Positions 1-7,948 of a stretch of DNA of 64,000 nucleotides are shown here, piece after piece. This stretch comes from CAIYTF01 sp963664845 (GTDB taxonomy: Bacteria; Bacteroidota; Ignavibacteria; Ignavibacteriales; Ignavibacteriaceae). Under the pieces are notes generated by a model that was given only the letters and a program-made list of their open reading frames with translations, was not told where the DNA came from and did no database searches. Each line of letters starts with the position of its first letter. The stretch's first letter is position 1. Position numbers and translations under genes: made by a program. The DNA is taken from the NCBI GenBank assembly GCA_963664845.1, contig OY761615.1, forward strand, positions 1,054,001 to 1,118,000, in the 5' to 3' direction.

Positions 1-484
1 CCATTTCAACAGGGCGAGCAAGTCCAAATCCATCTTCAAAACCCAATTGAAGGGAGGCACATACTTTTACTTTCTTAGAAAAAGAACGGGCAACATGGAT
101 CTGGGCATCTTCCGGAGAAATACTGATAATTTCACCTTCGCCAGAAAGCCATGGGTTCTCTGAGATTGCGCTTTTGAAATTTATCTTTCCATTAACAAAG
201 TCCTTGGGTGCCTGCACAACAAACGCTTCTTCCTGAAGATTCCTGACAAATAACAGTTTCCACCCCTGCATTTTCATCTTGACAATTAGTTTCTCCGGAA
301 ACTCACCATCAAATGAGTATCCTACCGGAAGATTTGTTATTTTAATAGGGACGTTAATCGTGGTATAATATTGTTCGGAAAGGGAGAGCGAGAGCCAAAC
401 CATACCAGAAATGAGGAAAGCCAGTATACCCAGGACAATTTTATTGTGTTCTCCTGAACCACTTATCGATTTTTCACTTCTCAT
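1..484 (-). CDS. YbbR/CdaR-like domain protein, C-terminus cut by window edge
   Basis: I translated this frame directly: it opens with ATG at 484 and runs without a stop to base 1, so only the first 161 residues are present. It has a short cytoplasmic N-terminus, one membrane segment (about residues 15-35, rich in Leu, Ile, Phe) and then an extracytoplasmic region with YbbR-like repeats; 'INVPIKITNLPVGY' is typical. In Firmicutes such proteins (CdaR) partner the diadenylate cyclase CdaA. In Bacteroidota-type genomes the role is not established. It starts 12 bases after the stop of the tailed microcompartment gene, so the two are probably co-transcribed. Family assignment is fairly secure, function is inferred. 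Confidence 0.7.
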   Translation of the reverse strand, partial: MRSEKSISGSGEHNKIVLGILAFLISGMVWLSLSLSEQYYTTINVPIKITNLPVGYSFDGEFPEKLIVKMKMQGWKLLFVRNLQEEAFVVQAPKDFVNGKINFKSAISENPWLSGEGEIISISPEDAQIHVARSFSKKVKVCASLQLGFEDGFGLARPVEM

Positions 485-495
485 TATCGAAACGG

Positions 496-1791
496 CTACG
501 ACTTGTTAAAGCCACGCTTCAGTGCGTCAAAATAGAATAATAATTCCTGCCTGTTGGCTTTGGAAATATCCCGTCCAATGATTGGAAAGCTCTCCGTGTG
601 GCGGGCTAATCGACGCAATTGGTGCACGTTAAGCGTTAAAATATCCCTCGCCTGCAGAAGGAGTATTTCTTCTTCAATTTCTTTTTTCTTCTGAATTTCT
701 TCCGGAGTCTCAGGAGTCTTCGGTTCTTCAGGTTGGTTAATTTGAGTCTGTTTTTTATTAACCCCGGCAACTTCACCTGATAGATTCTCAGGCTCCTTTT
801 CCGAATCCTTCTCAATAGGTTCTGCCGCCTGATCCTCAACAAATTCTTCTGAGGTGACTGTCTCGCTTGAGTCCAGCAAGGCTTCAAGAAGTTCCTCTTC
901 CGGAATAAATTCATCCTGATAGGAAATTTCCGGGAATTCATTTTCGACTGGACCCTGATCAAAAAGCGAAGGTGTTGAGAACAAATTTCCCTGGAATGGG
1001 CTCTCTTTTGCCTTTTTTCTATCAGGTTTTAGATCTTCTTCCCTTTTTTCCAAAGGCTCAATAACCTCTGTCACTTCATCCGGTTCTTCATAGACAATAT
1101 TATCAACAACCGCCCCTGCATCCACAGTGATGGTATCCTCAGTGGCTGAGACAGTCTCGTTGAGATAATTGTCCAATTGTGTTTCGTTTATGTCAGAAAA
1201 TGCTTCTCCGACCGGATCCGGTACAGGAGGTAAGGATTCCATAATTTCAACAACCGGTGATTCTTCTACAGCGTCCGATACCAGTTCATTCTTGGTTTTT
1301 ACTGGAGCTTTCTCAGTTCCACGTTTCGCCGTTTTCCGAGTCCGGCTGTTTTTAGCAGGAACGGTGAAATCGGGTACGCCCGGCGTATCAGGTATCTCGG
1401 GAATTTCAGGCACATCCGGGAGAGAAATATCTGGAGCAGGGATTTCCGGAATAACCGGTAAGACAGGAATATCGTGATTTTCAGAAAGGGGTAGGTTTGG
1501 GAAATGTCCGGAATCTTCAAGAATACCAGGGACAATACTGTCAAGCTCTTCAGCAGGGCTGGCAATAATATGTGAAGCGACAAGCTGACCGACGCGTGCA
1601 GCCGCTGCAATTCCTGCCTCAACAGCGGCTTTAACGGCCCCTACATCACCAATCACTTTTATGGTAATTAAGGCAGGCTTTGTTTGCTCTTTTCCAATGA
1701 GCTTAACGTTAGCTGCTTTCAGCATAGCATCAGCAGCTTCAAGGGCGGCTACAAGACCTTTGGTTTCAACTAGTCCAAGAGCGTAAGTCAT
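496..1791 (-). CDS. BMC-domain shell protein with long Pro-rich/acidic tail and SAP/Rho-N-like C-terminus
   Basis: Residues 1-85 form a bacterial microcompartment (BMC-H) domain that aligns closely with PduA/EutM ('ALGLVETKGLVAALEAADAM', then 'GDVGAVKAAVEAG'). The pore loop, normally I-G-S/G-G, reads T-K-P-A (residues 37-40), so the pore would be lined differently or blocked. After the domain come a Pro-rich stretch with P-E-I-P type repeats (about 98-145), a basic patch (148-167), a long acidic low-complexity region and a final helical segment (385-431, 'VHQLRRLARH ... SKANRQELLFYFDAL'). That last segment resembles the small nucleic-acid-binding SAP/Rho-N fold. EutK is a known precedent for a BMC domain with a C-terminal helix-turn-helix. 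The gene follows the canonical BMC-H gene and precedes the YbbR gene. BMC identity is secure; the tail's role is inference. Confidence 0.85.
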   Translation of the reverse strand: MTYALGLVETKGLVAALEAADAMLKAANVKLIGKEQTKPALITIKVIGDVGAVKAAVEAGIAAAARVGQLVASHIIASPAEELDSIVPGILEDSGHFPNLPLSENHDIPVLPVIPEIPAPDISLPDVPEIPEIPDTPGVPDFTVPAKNSRTRKTAKRGTEKAPVKTKNELVSDAVEESPVVEIMESLPPVPDPVGEAFSDINETQLDNYLNETVSATEDTITVDAGAVVDNIVYEEPDEVTEVIEPLEKREEDLKPDRKKAKESPFQGNLFSTPSLFDQGPVENEFPEISYQDEFIPEEELLEALLDSSETVTSEEFVEDQAAEPIEKDSEKEPENLSGEVAGVNKKQTQINQPEEPKTPETPEEIQKKKEIEEEILLLQARDILTLNVHQLRRLARHTESFPIIGRDISKANRQELLFYFDALKRGFNKS

Positions 1792-1814
1792 AGTTTAATA
1801 GTTTAAAGCCCAAT

Positions 1815-1858
1815 CATGAATACATTACCTGCTTATCACTAAGGATAATGTATTCATG
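1815..1858 (-). promoter_or_regulatory. Intercistronic hairpin between the two BMC genes
   Basis: A perfect 13-bp inverted repeat (1815-1827 with 1846-1858) can be extended by a further CCT/AGG pairing inside. It lies 27 bases after the stop of the short BMC-H gene and 24 bases before the start of the tailed BMC gene. There is no strong U-tract. It may act as a partial terminator or a 3' stabiliser that raises the level of the short shell protein over the tailed one. The structure is seen; the role is inferred. Confidence 0.55.
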
Positions 1859-1884
1859 CTGAACAAAATTCCAAAAAATGCTAC

Positions 1885-2169
1885 TTAGGCTTTTGGACGC
1901 TGGGGAAGAATAAGCTCTACGTCTGAATGTGGTCTTGGTATTACATGCACAGAAACCAGTTCTCCAACACGTTGCGCAGCAGCAGCACCGGCATCCGTGG
2001 CTGCTTTAACCGCACCAACATCACCGCGAACCATTACTGTTACAAATCCACCACCAATAGTTTCTTTTCCGATCAGTTCAACCTTTGCTGCTTTTACCAT
2101 AGCATCGGCAGCTTCAATAGCTCCAACCAATCCTTTTGTTTCAATCATGCCTAAGGCATCAAGAGTCAT
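1885..2169 (-). CDS. Bacterial microcompartment hexameric shell protein (BMC-H, PduA/EutM type)
   Basis: This 94-residue protein is a single BMC domain, the usual length for a hexameric shell tile. It shows 'ALGMIETKGLVGAIEAADAM' at the N-terminus, a pore loop I-G-G-G-F (38-42), 'GDVGAVKAATDAGAAAA' and the C-terminal 'VHVIPRPHSDVE'. These tiles form the polyhedral protein shell around enzymes that make toxic or volatile aldehydes. No pentameric vertex protein or encapsulated enzyme is encoded in the window, so the cargo is unknown. GGAG sits about 10 bases before the ATG. It is the first gene of the BMC-BMC-ybbR set and has a sigma-70-like promoter upstream. Confidence 0.95.
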   Translation of the reverse strand: MTLDALGMIETKGLVGAIEAADAMVKAAKVELIGKETIGGGFVTVMVRGDVGAVKAATDAGAAAAQRVGELVSVHVIPRPHSDVELILPQRPKA

Positions 2170-2204
2170 AGACGTGCTCCGTAATTAATAAATTGTTCAG
2201 TCCT

Positions 2205-2233
2205 AAAATAGTCCAAGATAGTAGAATAATCAA
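2205..2233 (-). promoter_or_regulatory. Candidate sigma-70-type promoter of the BMC genes
   Basis: On the minus strand TTGATT (2228-2233) is separated by 17 bases from TATTTT (2205-2210), about 36 bases upstream of the BMC-H start. The spacing is ideal and the boxes match at four of six positions each. It was found by eye and is unsupported by mapping. Confidence 0.4.
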
Positions 2234-2261
2234 ACAGAAACTGTTCAATTTTCCACAATTT

Positions 2262-3188
2262 CTAGTCAAAGGTCGTATTAATGCCAAAACGATGGAGGCC
2301 AGGGATTTCACCCCAGGAACTATAGGCGTAATTCAGGTTATAGGTGCTTATCACCAGTCCTAATCCGACGCTGAACCCCGCCAAACCTGCATAATTGCCA
2401 ATTTTCAATTCCTTGCGCTTTTCGTTTTCATAGCCCAACCTAAATCGAAGTGCCTTGCCGAGACTGAATTCACCACCGAACGAGAAATTGCTCAACCGGT
2501 CACTGAAACTACCGGATTCTTCATTAAGCTTATGCAAGTCAAAATAAAACTTCAATGGAAGATAAAGCAAGCGTTTTGAAATTCCGACCCGGACATCAAC
2601 TGGAAGTGATTCCCGTGCTCCGCTATAGGTGGAAAGCTGCGTGCCACCATTAAGCATTACAAAGGCAATATTTATTCGTTCCGAGGGTATTGAGTAATTC
2701 AAGCCTACGTCAAAAGTCAGTGCTGAGGAGGAATAATCTGCCAATTTGGAGTAGACCAATCCACCGCTCACACCATAGGATAGATTGTCATCTAAAACAT
2801 TGCTGTATGCTGCCTTAAACTGCGTTTCTCCGCATCTAAAGTCACTGAGCGTATTCCCGAATTCGTCAGCACCGGTAAAATTGCCTTCATTAATATATTT
2901 TACTCCCAACCCAAATCTGCCAATGCCCGGAAAAAGTTTGGAAGCAGAGAGGCTTGCCATGCTTACGTCCAGTATATAGTTCACATACGAAAAAGAAACA
3001 GGCGTGTTGGTGAGGAATGAAATCCCGGCCGGATTCGAGAAGATTACATCCGCATCATCGTTGGCAGCAACAAAGCTGCCGCCCAAACCTGCAACACGGG
3101 GGCTCGCATCAACCCTGAGAAATTCAAAAGTAGATTGAGCGACCAGAGACATGGTCATGAGAAAGAATATGGTTAATAGTTTCTGCAT
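2262..3188 (-). CDS. PorV/PorQ-family outer-membrane beta-barrel protein
   Basis: The 308-residue protein has a signal peptide (about 1-18, ending VAQS) followed by 'RVAGLGGSFVAANDDADVIFSNPAGI', the hallmark opening of the PorV/PorQ (FadL-related) barrels. Alternating hydrophobic strands continue to a C-terminal Phe-Asp. PorV and PorQ are outer-membrane parts of the type IX secretion system; PorV shuttles cargo to the attachment complex and PorQ binds PorZ. Length and the compact barrel suit PorQ slightly better than PorV, but I cannot separate the two. Type IX cargo candidates occur elsewhere in the window (40437-43607 and 63396-64000). ATG start at 3188. Confidence 0.75.
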   Translation of the reverse strand: MQKLLTIFFLMTMSLVAQSTFEFLRVDASPRVAGLGGSFVAANDDADVIFSNPAGISFLTNTPVSFSYVNYILDVSMASLSASKLFPGIGRFGLGVKYINEGNFTGADEFGNTLSDFRCGETQFKAAYSNVLDDNLSYGVSGGLVYSKLADYSSSALTFDVGLNYSIPSERINIAFVMLNGGTQLSTYSGARESLPVDVRVGISKRLLYLPLKFYFDLHKLNEESGSFSDRLSNFSFGGEFSLGKALRFRLGYENEKRKELKIGNYAGLAGFSVGLGLVISTYNLNYAYSSWGEIPGLHRFGINTTFD

Positions 3189-3272
3189 TGGTAATCGTTT
3201 ATTTTCATTCCAAAATACAAATTTATCACTTTCGGTAATAAATGAGAAGGAAATAATTCGTCCCTTGGGACT

Positions 3273-3941
3273 TTATTTTAGCCCCTCTTTCATTTTATCT
3301 CTGAATACCTTGCGGAACTTCTCGATTTTGGGCGTAATAACAAACGAACAGTAAGGCTGGCTGGAGTGATTATTATAATAGTCCTGGTGATAGTCCTCAG
3401 CCGGAAAGAAATTTACCATTGGTTCAATTTTGGTTACGATGGGTTTATTAAACGTTCCTGACTGATCCAGTTTTGCCTTAAAATGTTCGGCCAGTTCTTT
3501 TTGCCGGTCGTTGTGATAAAAAATTGCCGATCGGTACTGGGTTCCCTCATCAGCGCCCTGTTTGTTGAGTGTGGTAGGGTCGTGGGAGCCCCAGAATATT
3601 TCGAGTAAATCCTGATAACGTACCTGGGAAGTGTCAAAAATAATCCTGCACGCTTCCGCATGACCGGTAGTGCCTGTACAAACCTCCTGATAAGTGGGGT
3701 TTGGTTTCTGGCCGCCAGAGTATCCTGACTGAACTGATTCCACACCCTTTACCATTTGAAAGACAGCTTCCACGCACCAAAAGCACCCGGCTGCGAATGT
3801 TGCCGTATCCAATTTATCTGCACTCACCTTACCTCCTGAATTATTCAATATTTGCCCCGACGCACGCGGGTTTTTTTCACACCCTGCAACGAGCAGACTG
3901 CTAAACAAAAGGACCATTACAACTGATTTCAATTCGCACAC
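3273..3941 (-). CDS. msrA: Peptide-methionine (S)-S-oxide reductase MsrA, predicted lipoprotein
   Basis: The MsrA signature G-C-F-W-C is at residues 52-56, with the catalytic Cys53. It is followed by 'SVQSGYSGG' and 'EIFWGSHDPTTLN', and the C-terminal half includes 'PAEDYHQDYY'. The enzyme reduces methionine-S-sulfoxide in damaged proteins. An N-terminal hydrophobic stretch ending in the lipobox L-V-A-G-C (Cys21) suggests export and lipid anchoring, so it would repair envelope proteins. The frame opens at GTG (3941). An ATG at 3917 would leave a signal peptide without a positive residue, so GTG is preferred. It lies 16 bases after the Omp85 gene. Confidence 0.93.
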   Translation of the reverse strand: MCELKSVVMVLLFSSLLVAGCEKNPRASGQILNNSGGKVSADKLDTATFAAGCFWCVEAVFQMVKGVESVQSGYSGGQKPNPTYQEVCTGTTGHAEACRIIFDTSQVRYQDLLEIFWGSHDPTTLNKQGADEGTQYRSAIFYHNDRQKELAEHFKAKLDQSGTFNKPIVTKIEPMVNFFPAEDYHQDYYNNHSSQPYCSFVITPKIEKFRKVFRDKMKEGLK

Positions 3942-3957
3942 ACATTGTTTCTAAAAA

Positions 3958-5712
3958 TCAAAATTCATTTTTAATGCCAAAATGGATAACTCCCTGAGAG
4001 AAACTTACTCCATTGGCAAGGGCAAAACTTACATTCATAATCCCAATTCCGGTTTGAAAACTAAGCCCAACACCATATCCATTCTTGGCGATGACCGAGG
4101 AGTTTGCTGCTTTATCGCGTAGTGGACCCTGATCAAAAAAACCGGCATCAAAGAAAACAAAAGCATACGTCCTTTTTTCCAATATAGCTCTATATTCAAT
4201 TGTCGACCATGCAATTCTCTGTGCCCAAAACTGATTTTCCCGATATCCCCTCAACGTGTTTGCGCCTCCGAATTTGAAAAGATCGCCAAGCTCAATTAAA
4301 TCACCCTCTATGACACGGCCATGAACTGCCAAATAAAGCACGTTCATCCTGAACGGTTCAAGGTACAGACCCAGATCGAAAAGTTCTTTCTGCTGTTTGT
4401 TATTGGTCTTGGTTTCGGCGGTAATATATTCAGCAGGACCTTTGATCTTTTTTGCAGTCATCGAGTAAGCATTGTTAAGCAGCATCCCTTTTCTGGGCAC
4501 AAAAGGATCGTCTCTGGTATCATATCTCAAGGAAACCCCGAGAAAAGTTTTAACCGCATTGAAAACGGTGAAAACAGGAACCGTCTGAAGTGAGGGTACC
4601 ACTCTGGTATAACCGGCGTCAACAGCAAAGGTTAATTCATCGCTGGCGATATACTCCAAGGAGGGTTCAAAGCTCCAGCTCACGTAAGTGCTATCCTGCT
4701 TGTTTTGCAAAAAATGCAAAGCAATGTTAAAGGGATAATTCAGTATCCACGGTTCGAGGTAAGAGAATTCCAATTCAGACGACAATTGATTGATCTTTTT
4801 CCACCTGAAAGCAGCAGCACGTGCGCTGCCGAAAAGGTTCCGGAACGAGATATCAAGGAAACCGGTCACATAGCCTTTCTCGTTTTCTTTGGCGCCTGGA
4901 ATGTAACCGATAATACCATCAAACGAATTATTGTTTCTATCCTGCAGAGGAATTTGCACTATGCCCTCCCCTATGGGAGAGATAATAAAGGCAGGCGTTC
5001 CTACCAAATCAAAAAGCTTCATTTTGTTTAGTCGCTGCGGAATTTTGTCAATCCACTCCTGATTGTATTCCTGTCCACGCACAAACTTGAGTTCACGCTG
5101 CACAACGTCAGGACGTGTTTCGGTTTTCCCGGTTAATTCAACCCGATCAATACGGAATAATCCGTTCTTCGAAATATGCAGAAATACGTCCACTGAATTA
5201 TCCAGTGGTTCAAAGACAATATTCTTTATTGCAACCAATGCAAATGGTGCGCCATGGTTTTGGTAATAATTCAAAAACCGCTGAATATCCTCTTCCAGAA
5301 CCGTTACTGAAAAAGTTTTCCCTTTACGTTCGCGTATTGTTGAACTTATAATTTCCGGAGTGAGCGAATCGGAAGTGGCACAAACATAATTTCTGATAAC
5401 AGCGGGGTCTCCCTCAGCAATAGAGATCTTCAGCACTGTATCATGAGCAGGTGCAGTTGACGGTTCCCAGTCAGCCTTTATACCCGTACGGAAGAAGCCG
5501 TTATTCTGATACAGCGTACGGAGTCTATTGGTTAGCGTATCAAGTTGAATGGAATTTTTTGGTTCGCGAACGGTTGTGGCGCAAAGTTTTTGTATTAACT
5601 CAGAGTCCAGAAATCGGTTACCTGAACACTCGACCAAGGTTTGGTTTTGTGTGAATGAAAGAGTGGAAAAAAGAAGAGTAAAAATGACAGAATTAAATTG
5701 TCGGCGTAACAT
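3958..5712 (-). CDS. Omp85-family outer-membrane assembly protein (TamA/BamA-like)
   Basis: A signal peptide (from ATG at 5712, 584 residues) is followed by about 220 residues of POTRA-type repeats. The 16-stranded barrel domain follows, containing the Omp85 motif 'LRGYRE' and ending in Phe. Such proteins insert or export proteins across the outer membrane. At 584 residues it is shorter than a typical BamA and close to TamA. The frame could open at TTG 5718, but ATG at 5712 ('MLRRQFNS') gives a normal signal peptide. The start lies inside the 3' end of the PfkB kinase gene (20-bp overlap), which implies translational coupling. Family secure; BamA versus TamA not decided. Confidence 0.85.
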   Translation of the reverse strand: MLRRQFNSVIFTLLFSTLSFTQNQTLVECSGNRFLDSELIQKLCATTVREPKNSIQLDTLTNRLRTLYQNNGFFRTGIKADWEPSTAPAHDTVLKISIAEGDPAVIRNYVCATSDSLTPEIISSTIRERKGKTFSVTVLEEDIQRFLNYYQNHGAPFALVAIKNIVFEPLDNSVDVFLHISKNGLFRIDRVELTGKTETRPDVVQRELKFVRGQEYNQEWIDKIPQRLNKMKLFDLVGTPAFIISPIGEGIVQIPLQDRNNNSFDGIIGYIPGAKENEKGYVTGFLDISFRNLFGSARAAAFRWKKINQLSSELEFSYLEPWILNYPFNIALHFLQNKQDSTYVSWSFEPSLEYIASDELTFAVDAGYTRVVPSLQTVPVFTVFNAVKTFLGVSLRYDTRDDPFVPRKGMLLNNAYSMTAKKIKGPAEYITAETKTNNKQQKELFDLGLYLEPFRMNVLYLAVHGRVIEGDLIELGDLFKFGGANTLRGYRENQFWAQRIAWSTIEYRAILEKRTYAFVFFDAGFFDQGPLRDKAANSSVIAKNGYGVGLSFQTGIGIMNVSFALANGVSFSQGVIHFGIKNEF

Positions 5713-6661
5713 CAACAATTTTCATTCGCTTGCCGATTGGTTCAATTACTGCCTTTCGCCCCAACTCATCTGCTTCTTCCTGCGACACTTTGCATACCTG
5801 GTCTGACGCAGCATTAGCTGCACCCAAACCCGCAGCAAGCCGTAATGCCTGGTCAAACGTCAGGTCATAAAAGTGACAATAGATAATTCCCGCAGTGAAA
5901 GCATCACCGCTCCCTGTCGGGTCAAATTCTTCTATTGCCGGTGGAGTGACTTTGTAGAAATAATCAAAAGTTGAAGCATAGAACGACTCACTGCCGTTTG
6001 TAAGGAATGCCTGCTTTACACCCTGCTCATAGAGGTATTGCAAATAGGCAGTAATTTCCTCAGTACTCTGAACCGGACCGCCGGTCGGTGTTTGAATTTC
6101 AGCCAAGGTATTATGCACTATTGTTGGGCTTTGCTCAAGACATGCCTGGAAATGTGTCCCGTAAGTATCGAGCACCGCTATTTTGTCATACTCACGTGCC
6201 AGTTTCAAAGCTGCGGGGAATATCCCATCACACGCGGGATTCGGAGAACTTCCGGAACAGATAAGTATCTCACAATTCTGGATCATTTTATCCAGTTTTT
6301 CAATATATTCGGCCGCTTCAGAATCGAGTATCGGTTGGTTCTCCGCAAACACCGTAGAAACAGCCTGTTCTCCGGTTTCAATGATCACGGATGCAGTACG
6401 GTTATCGTGTTTCGTTCGCACGGTTGTGGATTTCAGTGATTCCTGTTCAAGAAGTTCTTTGATCTTTTTACCGTAAAGAGAACCGGCGAACAGAAAATTG
6501 AAGGAATCAACACCGAGTATTTTCAGCTGGCGGCTTACATTTATTCCTTTACCTCCCACCACGTTGGTGAATGAGGCGTTTCTGTTATTATGTTTTGGGT
6601 GGAAGACCGGCAGAGTGTACCTGAATTCCAATAATGGATTAAGCGTGAGAATGAGTATCAT
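5693..6661 (-). CDS. PfkB-family sugar kinase (1-phosphofructokinase/tagatose-6-phosphate kinase type)
   Basis: This 322-residue protein opens with 'ILTLNPLLEFRY', the start typical of FruK/LacC/Pfk-2. It has the first PfkB signature 'GGKGINVSRQL' (36-46) and the second, 'DPTGSGDAF' (247-255), with the catalytic Asp253. It should phosphorylate a phosphosugar in the cytoplasm. The N-terminal substrate Asp of 'NPALD' is Glu here, so the exact substrate is uncertain. Its ATG overlaps the TGA of the GWxTD gene by 4 bp (6658-6661), so it is co-translated with an envelope-type gene. No PTS genes are nearby. Confidence 0.88.
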   Translation of the reverse strand: MILILTLNPLLEFRYTLPVFHPKHNNRNASFTNVVGGKGINVSRQLKILGVDSFNFLFAGSLYGKKIKELLEQESLKSTTVRTKHDNRTASVIIETGEQAVSTVFAENQPILDSEAAEYIEKLDKMIQNCEILICSGSSPNPACDGIFPAALKLAREYDKIAVLDTYGTHFQACLEQSPTIVHNTLAEIQTPTGGPVQSTEEITAYLQYLYEQGVKQAFLTNGSESFYASTFDYFYKVTPPAIEEFDPTGSGDAFTAGIIYCHFYDLTFDQALRLAAGLGAANAASDQVCKVSQEEADELGRKAVIEPIGKRMKIVDVTPTI

Positions 6662-7932
6662 CTATACCTGTACAAATCGCCTGAAAGCGGCGTGATTAAG
6701 CGGTAATCACCGAATCCGGTGTTATCCAAAAAATAGAGTTTTTTATTTAATTCGTAATACTCCCATATTTCATAGGGCTTTGAATTATATTCAAACGGGT
6801 GTCGCTCAACGTTTCCCGGCGGTCCCAGAATGATATATACCATTCCCATATCTGTTTTGTATCCGTCAACGTAATGAGAAAAATTTTCATTCGCATAATC
6901 GACACGGCGGTAATACTCATTGAACAATTCATTTTCTTCAGTTGCTGCGCTTGGATCGCGCTTTTGCCAATACGCATTAAACCGTTCAAGTTTTTCATCA
7001 TATGTTTTGGCGTCTTTGATTGAATCTATCTCAGTAGGATTTGCAATATACCGCATTTCATCAATAGCCTTATCCAGATCCTTCAATTGAAACGAGAGCC
7101 CGGGCATTCTTGATTGGAAGAGTTTATTAGAAGCATCAATCACCTTAAGAGTTGAATCTACAAGTGCGACGCGAAGCGAGAATTCTCCCGTGGAAAGATC
7201 CAAGCTGTCAAACCGGAATGCAACTTTATTTACACCGACCTCCAGTTTTTCCCAAGTATCCAAATGGTAGCGAACCTTCTTTTTCTGGTCAATGATGGAA
7301 TAAGAAATATTGGTTCGTCCGCCGGAGTCAGTGTATATTTCATAATAAATCTTCATCCCTTTGTCTTTGGCAGAAACAATACGCGAAACATCGGGGATCA
7401 TTCTGGCTCCGGGATTCTTGGGACTTTCAGCCAAAATCACAATATCGCTTACAGTTCTGGGTTTGGCGAAACTTTTTACAGTGATTTTCTGCTCAGCTTT
7501 ATATTCCTTTTTGGAATCCTTGTCCTCAATTAACATTCTAAAAGTATAAGTGCCCGGTTTGATTTTAAACGATTTCAGAGAAAGGTCGAAGTTGTTTGCA
7601 GAACGGGTAGAAATAAAATCCGCAGCCTCCAATTTTTCGCTCCAGGATTTTTCCTGCATCAATACGGAATTATTCTCGTCATAGATGGAAGCCACCGCAG
7701 TATATTCTCCGCGGAAAACTGCATCAGCCTTATAGAATTGCACCTTGTTAAAAGGCACCTGAAGGAATACATCAACCCGCGTGAGCGCAGTGTCAGAAGA
7801 GGCAAAATTCAGCACGTCATAATAAAAAGCGACCGCATTTGTCTGCGTCCGCTTTGACAACGGATTCGGATCCTGGGCAAAAGCCCAGCCTGATAAAATA
7901 AAGATCAATACCGGTAACAATATTGTTTTCAT
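6658..7932 (-). CDS. GWxTD domain-containing secreted protein
   Basis: The 424-residue product starts at ATG 7932, which gives a clean signal peptide ('MKTILLPVLIFILSGWAFA'). The longer TTG frame from 7989 would overlap rimO and is rejected. The C-terminal third carries the GWxTD module: 'YWQKRDPS', 'NEYYRRVDYANENFS', G-Y-K-T-D in place of G-W-x-T-D, then 'GMVYIILGPP' and 'YEIWEYY'. The family occurs mainly in Bacteroidota, Acidobacteria and related phyla; its function is unknown and probably periplasmic. It sits between rimO and the PfkB kinase in the same transcription unit. Confidence 0.88.
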   Translation of the reverse strand: MKTILLPVLIFILSGWAFAQDPNPLSKRTQTNAVAFYYDVLNFASSDTALTRVDVFLQVPFNKVQFYKADAVFRGEYTAVASIYDENNSVLMQEKSWSEKLEAADFISTRSANNFDLSLKSFKIKPGTYTFRMLIEDKDSKKEYKAEQKITVKSFAKPRTVSDIVILAESPKNPGARMIPDVSRIVSAKDKGMKIYYEIYTDSGGRTNISYSIIDQKKKVRYHLDTWEKLEVGVNKVAFRFDSLDLSTGEFSLRVALVDSTLKVIDASNKLFQSRMPGLSFQLKDLDKAIDEMRYIANPTEIDSIKDAKTYDEKLERFNAYWQKRDPSAATEENELFNEYYRRVDYANENFSHYVDGYKTDMGMVYIILGPPGNVERHPFEYNSKPYEIWEYYELNKKLYFLDNTGFGDYRLITPLSGDLYRYR

Positions 7933-7948
7933 AGTTCCGGAAATTACA

